From Bacillota bacterium (GTDB taxonomy: Bacteria > Bacillota > Clostridia > Tissierellales > Peptoniphilaceae), in the NCBI GenBank assembly GCA_023443025.1, contig JAEZWM010000003.1:1-35089 (forward strand): 35,089 nucleotides of DNA, in the 5' to 3' direction. Of the stretch, positions 24,117 to 32,660 are shown one piece after another (position 1 is the stretch's first letter; each line of letters starts with the position of its first letter). The notes beneath the pieces were generated by a model. That model saw only the letters and a program-made list of their open reading frames with translations, was not told where the DNA came from and searched no databases. The position numbers were made by a program, and so were the translations under genes.

Positions 24117-24145
24117 ATTATAGAATTTTTGGGTGTTTTTAGCAA
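24117..24145 (-). promoter_or_regulatory. sigma-A promoter for agrA-agrC
   Basis: TTGCTA (24145-24140) and TATAAT (24122-24117) on the minus strand are 17 bp apart, with the start codon 32 bp downstream of the -10. Confidence 0.7.
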
Positions 24146-24168
24146 TTATAAGGATTTACTATAGAATC

Positions 24169-24204
24169 GAGAATAAATAAGAAAACCTTTTCTTATTTAT
24201 TCTC
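24169..24204. repeat. perfect 17-bp inverted repeat
   Basis: GAGAATAAATAAGAAAA and its exact complement are separated only by CC. It lies 24 bp upstream of the agrA -35 and about 260 bp before the protease gene, where no gene ends. The sequence is AT-rich and lacks a clean T tail, so a terminator is not the best reading; an operator or an insertion scar are alternatives. Confidence 0.75.
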
Positions 24205-24466
24205 TAATAATTTTATCGTGATGTAGGTTAAAAGGTAATTAATTCACTAAAATAACAATTGATATATATGAATTATGTTATTCCTGTTCTTGATTTATTT
24301 TATCATGACTCCTTGATAAAGTTTATCCAATTTCTTTAATATAATGTATGTTATTTATAATTATTAAAAAAATATAACTATTATTTGCTGTATTAATACA
24401 CCTTTATTTTAAAGCACAAAAATTTATGCTATACTTGTTGCAAATCATTAGAAAGGAAGTGTTATA

Positions 24467-27400
24467 TTGAAAACATTTTTCATGCGTGCGGCTGCGTACC
24501 TTTTAGCGGGTACTATGATGCTATCATCATTACCATTTAATTACGCATCTGCAGAAGAAGAAAACCCTCCACAATTTGATGTTATTTCAGAGGAAAACGT
24601 AAACCCGGACGAGGACAAGATTGAAGAGATCTTGAAGGAGGCTGACCCTCAAGAGACAGTAAGGATTATAGTAGAGCTTAGCGAGGAGCCTATTATAGAA
24701 AATGCTACTGATAAGGGCATTTCTGTTCCTGAACTTGACATGAGCACATTTAACTCTCTTGACAATGCAATTTCCGATGAGCAGGATTCGGTTAAAGATC
24801 AAATCAAAAATAAAGGTATCGAATTGACGGAAATCCAGGAATTCTCAGTCGCAATCAATGGCTTTGCAGCTGAGGTTAAAGCTGAGGATCTTGAGGAGAT
24901 TGCTTCTCTGCCCGAGGTTAAAAACGTTTATTTCTCAGTCCAATACGAAAAACCGGAACCGGTTGATCCAAGCATGGTTGCATCTGTTGATCAAATCGAT
25001 GTAAAACAGGTTTGGAGTTCTGATTTAGGCTACAAAGGCGAAGGTACTATCGTATCTATAATCGACACCGGTGTTTATACCGGACATCGTGACTTTAATA
25101 TCACGGATGAGTCAAAATTAAAATTATCTGAAACCGAAGTAAATGAAATTATCGATAAGTATAATCTATCAGGTGTTTATGTAAGTGACAAAGTACCTTA
25201 TGCTTATGATTATCATGATAACGATAGCGATACACTAGAGAATAAAGACTCTCAACATGGTATGCATGTTGCCGGTACTGTAGCAGCTAATGGTAACACT
25301 TCTGAAGGCGGAATCAAAGGGGTTGCTCCTGAAGCTCAAATACTTGCGATGAAGGTGTTCTCAGACGACCAGAATTTTCATAGTGTATTTACAGACTCTT
25401 ACTTAAAAGCCATAGAAGAATCCATCCTTCTAGGTGCGGATGTCGTCAACTTAAGTCTGGGTGCTAGTGCAGGTATTTATAATATGAATGGAGATAGCGC
25501 AGTTGATGTAGCTATCAATAATGCAGTTGATAACGGAATCATATGTGCGATTGCCGCAGGAAACGACAGAAATATAGTAGACGGCCATGGACTAATGCAC
25601 AAAAGAAATCCTGACCTTGGAGTAGTCGGTTCTCCAAGTATTTATCCTGGATCCTTCTCAGTTGCTTCTTTTGAAAATACCAAGACTTTTGCTCATGCTG
25701 TATTGGCAAATATCGGTACTGAGTCTTACAAGTTTGGTGCCAATGTTCATGAATCCAGTCCTAAAGATGCATTTCCTAATGATCAAGAATATGTATATGT
25801 CGGACTTGGTGCAACAGATGCAGATTACGAAGGAAAAGATGTAAACGGAAAAGTTGCTCTCATTCAAAGAGGCGGTGCAACTTATACAGTAAAAAAAGAT
25901 CTTGCAGCTAAACATGGAGCTACTGCTGCTATTATCTTTAACCATAAGGACGGAGGAAAGGCTCTTGTAAGTATGCTTGTAGATCCTCCTTATTCTATAC
26001 CCGTTGCATTTATTGGCCATGATGATGGTATGGTGCTGTCCGGTGCTCCTGAAGGTTCTAAACTTACCCTCTCAGTGGATCCTGAATTTGTTGATAATCC
26101 TTCAGCTAGAACTATGAGTAAGTTTTCAAGCTGGGGTCCTTCCAGTGATCTAAGAATGAAACCGGAAATCCTTGCTCCGGGCGGAAATATATACTCAACT
26201 CAAAATTATCATAAATATAAAATCATGAGTGGTACTTCAATGGCTACTCCTCATGTTGCCGGTGCTTCTGCTGTTGTTAAACAAGCATTGCAGGACAAGT
26301 TTAAGGATCTATCACAAAAACAATATGCTGAACTTACCAAACAGATAATGATGAACACCGCGGTTCCACAAAAAGATATAAATACCGGAAATACCTATTC
26401 GGTAATGCAGCAAGGCGCGGGTATGATTAATATGCTTTCAGCAGTTACTACTCCTGTTTACATCGATGTTACAGGAACTAATGATAGTATAGCTGATGGA
26501 AAACTTGAAATAAAAGAAATTTCTGAAAATATATTTACAGCAAACCTGGTTCTTCATAACACTTCTGACGAAGCAGTGACTTATAATTTAGAGTCTGAGG
26601 TATTAAAAGAAGAAATAGTCGACAATCTATTTACAGAAGACACACTGGAAGTTAATTCAAATATTATAGGAAGTAATTCTGTAACCGTTCCCGCAAACAG
26701 CAGTACGGAACTAAGCGTCAAAGTTGCGTTTAGCGGAATCGAAAACAATCAATTGGTTAGTGGTTTTATTCACCTAAAATCTGACAATCATCCTAAACTT
26801 ACAGTTCCATTTATTGGATTTTATGGGGATTGGAATGCTCCTAGAATTATTGATGGTATGACAGGATTTGATGAAGATATATACTTTAGCAATTCAGCAC
26901 CGGGCTTTTATACGAACTATATTGAAAAGACCGCTGATAAGGAAAGAGTGAGAGTATATGCTCTTCCAAGAGGCGAAGTAGATGGCGAAAAAGTTGTATT
27001 CTACAGTCAACGCACAAATATAGTTCCGATTATTTCAGTATTAAGAAATGCTGAAAATATGGAATTTAACATTTTAGATAAAAACGATAAGCAAGTTTCA
27101 AAAGTAAACACTATAAAAAACTTAAAGAAAATACACAAAGTTTCACAGGGTAGAAAGACCTACTTCTTCTCAAACGATATGACTTGGGATGGAGAACTTA
27201 GGAAAGGTACGGTAACAGAAGGAGAAATCTACTACTACAATCTTAAAGGTCAGTTGAACTATAATTCAGAACCTCAAAACTATAACTATCCTATCGTTCT
27301 TGACAAGAGTGCGCCAAAAGTTACTTTTGTAAGATACGACAAAGAAACAAGTACAGTTGAATTAAAAGTTAAAGATGATCTATCAGGAACTGCTCTGGTA

Positions 27401-29374
27401 TGGGTTGGTGATTATGATTCACCTAGAAACCAAGTAGTGGTCAATCCGCAAAGAGACATTGAGAATTTCAAAGAAGGTCAAAACTTGTTATTCAAAATAC
27501 CTGCAGAGTGGAATGCCGGTAAAATATTTGTGGGAGTTAGGGATAATGTGCTAAACTCAAAAACCAACAACTTCTTTGATTTAGATGATTCTAAAGATAC
27601 TCCAAGAATCACTATCACTGAACCGAAAATATTAACTTTCCATGACTATGAAGTCAATGTAAGTGGTACTATTACAAATACTGAAAACTTAGACAAAGTA
27701 ACGCTTAAACAAGTGGATAATAATGGCAAACTCATCGGTACTCCGGTTGATGCAACTTTTGAAAAATCAGGCGACAAGTATCTGTTCAGTGGAAAAATAA
27801 CTCTTGAAGGAGAAGAACTTAACTATATTTCAGTTACTGCTACAGCCGGCTCTCTTGAAGGAAATGTATCTACTTGGGTATTTGTAGATAAAACAGCACC
27901 TACACTTGATGTAAGTCATGAAATAAATGACGAAGGCAACGCAGTATTTACACTTAATGCTAAAGATAATTTCTGGGGCGTTATGGTTTACGAACTAAAT
28001 GCAGCCGGCAAGACCATCAATAAACTTATCCAAAAGGATGACAGCTTTGATAAATTAGAAAGAAAGCCGGTTGATGTGACAACTACTCATGTTTGCGAGT
28101 TAGAAGAAGATGAAGAAACATTTTATTTCTTAGCATTTGATTTTGCAGGTAACCAAACCAAAGTAAGCTATACCATTAAGGAAGGACAGGATCCTATAAT
28201 AGAGATAGAAAGTAAAACTGCAGACCAGCTTGCCCCGGGTGAATCTCCTGTAGATTCTGAAATAGGTAACCCAAATGATGGAGGAACAGAAAATCCCGAA
28301 AGCCCAGAAAATCCGGCGGTTCCGGAAAAGCCTGTAAGCCCTGATACCGAGACTCCTGAAACTCCGGAGTTACCTGAAAAGCCTGAAGACAATAAACCAA
28401 TCGATACGGTAAAACCTGATATTCCTAAGATTGAAAATCCTGTAGAAAAACCATCCGATGGAAGCGAAACTAAAATTGCAACTACTGAAGTCGCAGGAGA
28501 AAACAGATATAAAACAGCTGCTCAAATCAGCAAAGAGCTATTTAGTTCAAGCGAAAATGTGGTAGTCGCATCAGGCGAAAACTATCCTGACGCACTGGCA
28601 GCTTCAGTACTTGCAGCTGAGCTGGATGCTCCTCTTCTATTAAATCCAAAGGCTAAACTTGATGCGGATATAAAAGCTGAAATCGAAAGACTGGGAGCAA
28701 AACAAGTATATTTGATTGGTGGAGAAAACACACTTACAAATGAACTAGCTGCTGAAACTGAAACGCTTGGTCTTAAAGTTGAAAGAATAGCAGGAGACAA
28801 CAGATATTCAACGGCTTCAAAAATAACTGAAAAAGTTAAAGAACTAAGCGATAAATCAGAACATATCATACTGGCAAGTGGAAACAACTACGCTGACGCT
28901 CTTGCTGCAGCACCATATGCAGGAGTTGAAAGTTCCGGAATCCTTTTAACCGACAAAGATAGACTGGATGACTCCACTCTTAAAGCACTTGAAGGAGTTA
29001 AGAAGGTTACCATAGTTGGCGGTGAAAGCTCAGTCTCGGCAGAAGTAGCTAAAGTATTAGAAGAAAAATCAATCGAAGCTAATAGAATAGCAGGATTAAA
29101 CCGCTACGAGACGGCTTCAAAGATTGGAACAGAACTATTTAAAGATACAGAAAGGATTGTTATAGCAAGCGGAGAAAACTACCCAGACGCACTCGCAGGA
29201 TCCGTCTTGGCTATAAGCGAAAAAGCACCAATCCTACTCGTCTCAAAAGACAATGTACCGGATGAAGTTTCTAACGCAATAAAAACAACAAATGCAATCC
29301 AAATCTATATACTAGGTGGAGAAAACACCATATCCAATTCTGCAAGAAATATACTAAAGAACATCGAGAAATAA
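24467..29374 (+). CDS. secreted S8 serine protease with PA insert and three CWB2 repeats
   Basis: The 1635-residue product has a signal peptide (about 1-29, ending ASA), an inhibitor I9-like propeptide (about 60-160) and a subtilisin domain with catalytic D200 (SIIDTGV), H264 (QHGMHVAGT), oxyanion N366 (AAGND) and S591 (MSGTSMATPH). A PA domain is inserted at about 430-540 (GKVALIQRGGATY), and Fn3-like beta domains follow (about 670-800), as in lactocepins and C5a peptidases. More beta-sandwich regions lead to a Pro/Glu linker (about 1265-1325) and three CWB2 repeats, starting near 1341, 1440 and 1540, each with a GxNRY motif (VAGENRYKTA, IAGDNRYSTA, IAGLNRYETA). CWB2 domains bind the anionic cell wall polymer, so the enzyme is likely surface-held. 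The start is TTG 24467 with RBS AAAGGAAGTG. It is divergent to agrA, so quorum control is worth testing. Confidence 0.92.
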   Translation: MKTFFMRAAAYLLAGTMMLSSLPFNYASAEEENPPQFDVISEENVNPDEDKIEEILKEADPQETVRIIVELSEEPIIENATDKGISVPELDMSTFNSLDNAISDEQDSVKDQIKNKGIELTEIQEFSVAINGFAAEVKAEDLEEIASLPEVKNVYFSVQYEKPEPVDPSMVASVDQIDVKQVWSSDLGYKGEGTIVSIIDTGVYTGHRDFNITDESKLKLSETEVNEIIDKYNLSGVYVSDKVPYAYDYHDNDSDTLENKDSQHGMHVAGTVAANGNTSEGGIKGVAPEAQILAMKVFSDDQNFHSVFTDSYLKAIEESILLGADVVNLSLGASAGIYNMNGDSAVDVAINNAVDNGIICAIAAGNDRNIVDGHGLMHKRNPDLGVVGSPSIYPGSFSVASFENTKTFAHAVLANIGTESYKFGANVHESSPKDAFPNDQEYVYVGLGATDADYEGKDVNGKVALIQRGGATYTVKKDLAAKHGATAAIIFNHKDGGKALVSMLVDPPYSIPVAFIGHDDGMVLSGAPEGSKLTLSVDPEFVDNPSARTMSKFSSWGPSSDLRMKPEILAPGGNIYSTQNYHKYKIMSGTSMATPHVAGASAVVKQALQDKFKDLSQKQYAELTKQIMMNTAVPQKDINTGNTYSVMQQGAGMINMLSAVTTPVYIDVTGTNDSIADGKLEIKEISENIFTANLVLHNTSDEAVTYNLESEVLKEEIVDNLFTEDTLEVNSNIIGSNSVTVPANSSTELSVKVAFSGIENNQLVSGFIHLKSDNHPKLTVPFIGFYGDWNAPRIIDGMTGFDEDIYFSNSAPGFYTNYIEKTADKERVRVYALPRGEVDGEKVVFYSQRTNIVPIISVLRNAENMEFNILDKNDKQVSKVNTIKNLKKIHKVSQGRKTYFFSNDMTWDGELRKGTVTEGEIYYYNLKGQLNYNSEPQNYNYPIVLDKSAPKVTFVRYDKETSTVELKVKDDLSGTALVWVGDYDSPRNQVVVNPQRDIENFKEGQNLLFKIPAEWNAGKIFVGVRDNVLNSKTNNFFDLDDSKDTPRITITEPKILTFHDYEVNVSGTITNTENLDKVTLKQVDNNGKLIGTPVDATFEKSGDKYLFSGKITLEGEELNYISVTATAGSLEGNVSTWVFVDKTAPTLDVSHEINDEGNAVFTLNAKDNFWGVMVYELNAAGKTINKLIQKDDSFDKLERKPVDVTTTHVCELEEDEETFYFLAFDFAGNQTKVSYTIKEGQDPIIEIESKTADQLAPGESPVDSEIGNPNDGGTENPESPENPAVPEKPVSPDTETPETPELPEKPEDNKPIDTVKPDIPKIENPVEKPSDGSETKIATTEVAGENRYKTAAQISKELFSSSENVVVASGENYPDALAASVLAAELDAPLLLNPKAKLDADIKAEIERLGAKQVYLIGGENTLTNELAAETETLGLKVERIAGDNRYSTASKITEKVKELSDKSEHIILASGNNYADALAAAPYAGVESSGILLTDKDRLDDSTLKALEGVKKVTIVGGESSVSAEVAKVLEEKSIEANRIAGLNRYETASKIGTELFKDTERIVIASGENYPDALAGSVLAISEKAPILLVSKDNVPDEVSNAIKTTNAIQIYILGGENTISNSARNILKNIEK

Positions 29375-29381
29375 GCAATTC

Positions 29382-29408
29382 AAAAGACAGGCCGGTGGCC
29401 TGTCTTTT
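29382..29408. terminator. bidirectional terminator
   Basis: AAAAGACAGGCC and its complement form a 12-bp GC-containing stem with loop GGT, between the protease gene and the convergent ABC permease gene. Confidence 0.9.
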
Positions 29409-29422
29409 GCAATGTTGTGTAT

Positions 29423-31111
29423 TTAGTTCCTATAATCCGGCAGCTTTTCTTCAAAGATACTAGGCTGTTTTCTATAGACTAGGTAGCCCATTATAATATG
29501 CACTGCGGTCAAAACAATTCCAACAAACGCTGCATTATCAAGTTTGATTATCCCTGATGTAAATAGCTTGTAGGTTATAAAGCCTAGGATTCCAATGTAA
29601 ATCCAAGTCAGTATCATGGAAATAAAAACTGTGAAGTTTTGCTTGATGGCTTGCTGAGGATTGTCCCAGACTAGTTTAGGGTATAGAATCCCTAGTAAGA
29701 GTCCGAACGAACTCGTTGCATATACGCCTGCCAAAGCTCCTATAATAAATCCTAAAATCATCAAAATACTTGGCTTAAACAGGAAAATTATAATTATTGT
29801 AACCGGTGCTACTGCAATGATTCCAAAGAATATAGAAGCTATCATTCTTCCGTTTATCTGATCTTTTGGATGGATTGGTAGTGATTGCATCATCCAAATT
29901 CTCTTTCCCTCTCTTGTTATCGAGGTAATGGCACTTTGTCCTGACATGGCAAGAAATATCGATACAAAAAGTCCTATTATCATCGGGATTCCTATTTGGT
30001 TTATACCGCTTATATTTAGTTCTTTGATAATTACAGAAACATTTGCAATTTCTCCTATTGCATTTCCTTCATTTATAAGTGGCAGTGCAATAAATATCGG
30101 CATTAGTATACCTATGCTTAGTATATTAAAAGCATATACAGGTGTTCTAAAGATTTCACTAATTTCTCTTTTTGCCAACGATACTGCTACGGATGTTTTT
30201 TGATATCCTGACTCTTTAATTGTTGTATTTTTCTTTTTAGCTACTACCTGGTTTGCACTGACTCCTCTCATTAAGAATCCGGAACCAAGAGCTGCACTTA
30301 TAAAAACTGAAATCCCGGAAATTGCAATTACTGAAGCTGTATTTAGAATCATAGTTGAAATTTTACTAGTTGTAAGAGCTCTTTCTATGAGCCTTACAAA
30401 TGGCAACAATATAGTTAATGTATTTATTATGCCTTGATTGGATTGAATAAAATCAAGTGTTTCTATTCCGGCTAACCTCCTGGAATAGACCTGAATACCT
30501 ACTACAATTGCTATGACTACAAACATATTTATAAATTGCATGATGTTTTTTACCCTTGGAAGTCCATTGATATACCTCATTACTATGGAAACCAGAAGTG
30601 CCATAACGCTTGATACAATCATCGTACCCGCCATTGCATTGATAAAAGCTACTGAATAATAGATAACTCCACTATTGTTAGCAACCCCATACCTATATAC
30701 AATTGGCAAAAGTACAATAACCCCAAAAAACAGAGAGTTCACAGAAAGCCCAACAACCTTACTTATAAATATATCTGAAGATTTTACAGGAAGTCTTTGC
30801 AATATACTAACGTCATTGCTAAAGTAAGTTTTACTAATGAACGGTGCGATGCTGGTCATAAGCGTTATCATAAAAAATACCACATACCCGATTGTTAGTA
30901 ACACTCCCCCTATATGTTTGATAACCTCATCCGGAAGCGATCCAAATATAAACTTCACAAAAATATAAGTGTAAAAAAGTATCATTAGTACTATAAGTGG
31001 AAATAACAATAATTTATTTCTATTATTCTTATCTCTCAGTGCTGCTGAAGGATTTAAGATAAATCCATAGTCTATTATAAAGTCTTTTTTTATTAAACTA
31101 AGTACTTTCAT
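29423..31111 (-). CDS. ABC-2 type transporter permease
   Basis: The 562-residue product has about twelve hydrophobic segments in two similar halves, with soluble loops such as SVAVSLAKREISEIFRTPVY between them. The pattern LPVKSSDIFISKVVGL in the first half and SITREGKRIWMMQSLPIHPK in the second resembles large two-half ABC-2 exporter permeases of Firmicutes. It pairs with the ATPase immediately upstream: its ATG shares a base with the ATPase stop (TAATG). The exported substrate is unknown. I see no reason to tie it to the bacteriocin, which has its own transporter. The gene converges with the protease gene. Confidence 0.82.
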   Translation of the reverse strand: MKVLSLIKKDFIIDYGFILNPSAALRDKNNRNKLLLFPLIVLMILFYTYIFVKFIFGSLPDEVIKHIGGVLLTIGYVVFFMITLMTSIAPFISKTYFSNDVSILQRLPVKSSDIFISKVVGLSVNSLFFGVIVLLPIVYRYGVANNSGVIYYSVAFINAMAGTMIVSSVMALLVSIVMRYINGLPRVKNIMQFINMFVVIAIVVGIQVYSRRLAGIETLDFIQSNQGIINTLTILLPFVRLIERALTTSKISTMILNTASVIAISGISVFISAALGSGFLMRGVSANQVVAKKKNTTIKESGYQKTSVAVSLAKREISEIFRTPVYAFNILSIGILMPIFIALPLINEGNAIGEIANVSVIIKELNISGINQIGIPMIIGLFVSIFLAMSGQSAITSITREGKRIWMMQSLPIHPKDQINGRMIASIFFGIIAVAPVTIIIIFLFKPSILMILGFIIGALAGVYATSSFGLLLGILYPKLVWDNPQQAIKQNFTVFISMILTWIYIGILGFITYKLFTSGIIKLDNAAFVGIVLTAVHIIMGYLVYRKQPSIFEEKLPDYRN

Positions 31112-31827
31112 TATTCCGTCAACTCCAAGAATATCTGTTCTAAGCTGCCCTCGTCTTTGGCTTGCTCTTTGATCTCATCAAGTGTACCTACAGCTATTAT
31201 CTTTCCATCTTTAATAATAGCAAGCCTGTCGCATATCTTTTCAGCAACTTCCATGACATGAGTTGAGAAAAATACAGATTTACCCTTATTACACCTATCT
31301 CTCATGATTTCCTTTAATCTAAAAGCACTCTTTGGATCGAGTCCCACCATCGGTTCATCAAGTATAAAAACTTCAGGTTCATGAATAAGAGCTCCGATTA
31401 AGCAAATCTTCTGTTTCATTCCGTGAGAATAACCGGTAATATAGTCGGCTAAATTATTCGTCATTTCAAATTCATCCGAGTATTTCTTTATTCTTTCTTG
31501 TCTTTCTTCTTTAGATAAATTGTATATATCCGATAAGAAGTTAAGATACTGAAGTCCTGTCATATTGTCATATATATCGGGATTATCAGGCACATAACTG
31601 AATTTTCTCTTGGATTCAAGAGAATATCTAACTGCATTGACCCCGGCTACTTCTATATCCCCTTCATCCGGACTCATTAGTCCTACTATCATTTTTATTG
31701 TAGTTGTCTTGCCGGCTCCATTTGGTCCTAAAAATCCAAATATCTCACCATTTTTTACATCAAGACTAATTTTATTTACAGCAATTTTAGACCCAAATCT
31801 TTTTGTTAAATCTCTAATCTCTATCAT
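31111..31827 (-). CDS. ABC-2 type transporter ATPase
   Basis: The 238-residue ATPase has Walker A GPNGAGKTT (about residues 34-42), a Q-loop in SYVPDNPDIY, the degenerate signature YSHGMKQK, Walker B VFILDEPMVGLDP and the H-loop in FFSTHVMEV. This CcmA/DrrA-like form is usual in exporters of antibiotics, lipids or peptides. The RBS GGAGGTG precedes ATG 31827. It lies 58 bp downstream of the XRE regulator on the same strand, so the transporter may be controlled by, or transcribed with, that gene. Confidence 0.88.
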   Translation of the reverse strand: MIEIRDLTKRFGSKIAVNKISLDVKNGEIFGFLGPNGAGKTTTIKMIVGLMSPDEGDIEVAGVNAVRYSLESKRKFSYVPDNPDIYDNMTGLQYLNFLSDIYNLSKEERQERIKKYSDEFEMTNNLADYITGYSHGMKQKICLIGALIHEPEVFILDEPMVGLDPKSAFRLKEIMRDRCNKGKSVFFSTHVMEVAEKICDRLAIIKDGKIIAVGTLDEIKEQAKDEGSLEQIFLELTE

Positions 31828-31885
31828 ATTACACCTCCAGCTATATTATATATCCAATGTTTGATAATTTTTCAGATTTAATAAA

Positions 31886-32083
31886 TCAATCTGTAAATTC
31901 AAAAAGATCCTCTACACTACATTCAAAAACTTTTGCGATATCCATCGCGAGTTTAAGCGAAGGATTATACTTTCCGTTTTCCAGATTCCCTATGGTTTCT
32001 CTTCTTACCCCCACTTTTTCAGCTAATTCAATTTGACTTATATTAAACCTGGCTCTATATTCTCTAATCTTAGTATTAAGCAT
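31886..32083 (-). CDS. XRE-family transcriptional regulator
   Basis: The 65-residue protein is almost entirely a helix-turn-helix domain: KIREYRARFNISQIELAEKV, then the recognition helix VRRETIGNLENGKYNPSL and AMDIAKVFECSVEDLFEF. This short form, common in Firmicutes, typically represses its own operon. Its ATG shares one base with the stop of the preceding membrane protein gene (TGATG), so they form one operon; a palindrome on that operon's promoter is the likely target. Confidence 0.9.
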   Translation of the reverse strand: MLNTKIREYRARFNISQIELAEKVGVRRETIGNLENGKYNPSLKLAMDIAKVFECSVEDLFEFTD

Positions 32084-32430
32084 CAGTATTGTCCTTCTAT
32101 TCTTTGTAATATTCTAAGCTTCACTGTAAATACAATCAAGCCGATGATAAATGAAATCCCCATTGATGCTAACACGGGATTTTCAAACCATGTCTGGAAG
32201 TATAGAATGAAAAGTATCGGAATAAAAGAGATAATCTGAATTAAAAATGCTAATGTACATGCTTTGTACAAATTATCCATAAAAAGTTCATCGGGAATCA
32301 CTTTAAAATAATGTATATAAACAACAAAACCCAAAAATCCAATTAAACCTCGATTCTCCGTAACTATTCCAAGTATAGCAATCAAAGACAATAGCGATAA
32401 AAACCCTAAATAATTAATCTGCCTTTTCAT
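32083..32430 (-). CDS. DUF3796-like membrane protein
   Basis: The 115-residue product has four hydrophobic segments and the sequence NRGLIGFLGFVVYIHYFKV followed by PDELFMDNLYKACTLAFLIQ. This agrees with the DUF3796 pattern of small membrane proteins encoded next to short XRE regulators. Its function is unknown; such pairs often accompany ABC transporters or sensing modules. RBS AAGGAGG lies before ATG 32430. It is the first gene of the minus-strand group that continues to the XRE gene and perhaps to the exporter. Family call by eye. Confidence 0.7.
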   Translation of the reverse strand: MKRQINYLGFLSLLSLIAILGIVTENRGLIGFLGFVVYIHYFKVIPDELFMDNLYKACTLAFLIQIISFIPILFILYFQTWFENPVLASMGISFIIGLIVFTVKLRILQRIEGQY

Positions 32431-32464
32431 ATATCCCTCCTTATGTTATCTATTTCGCTCATTA

Positions 32465-32500
32465 TGTTATAAATATATAACATTTATAAGTATATGTCAA
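32465..32500 (-). promoter_or_regulatory. promoter with palindromic operator over the -10
   Basis: On the minus strand TTGACA (32500-32495), 17 bp and TATATT (32477-32472) form a near-ideal promoter. TGTTATA and TATAACA (32465-32471 and 32476-32482) form a perfect 7-bp inverted repeat covering the -10, a position expected to block RNA polymerase. A related TATGTTAT occurs again closer to the start codon. Confidence 0.65.
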
Positions 32501-32660
32501 GATAGCATAATTATAGTTTAATGTAGTTAAACTTCTTTTGTAATCTATTCTCGTAAAAGATAAATACATAAATTTAACTTCAAGAATTATAAATGCCTAA
32601 ATTCCAATATTTTATAAATTCATGCTATACTATATTTAGAATATAATTTTGGAGGTATAA

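Larger units (their letters stand above)
24086..24466. other. 381-bp divergent intergenic region
   Basis: This AT-rich stretch holds the agrA promoter, a 36-bp inverted repeat at 24169-24204, a small palindrome GATAAAGTTTATC at 24315-24327, and a likely -10 TATACT at 24430-24435 for the protease gene. No copy of the CCGAAT repeat from the agrD promoter was seen. No gene is supported in it. Confidence 0.7.

Noticed and set aside
24205..24466. LytTR repeat at the protease promoter
   Set aside because: No CCGAAT-type direct repeat or 21-bp spaced pair was found; only small AT-rich palindromes.
28168..28887. Long minus-strand frames opposite the protease linker and CWB2 region
   Set aside because: They arise from the biased Pro/Glu and Ala-rich codons of the real gene, lack RBS, and give low-complexity Ser/Gly products.
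29423..31827. ABC-2 exporter as the bacteriocin transporter
   Set aside because: It is over 10 kb away beyond the protease gene, in another operon, while the bacteriocin operon has its own ATPase and the peptide has a Sec signal.
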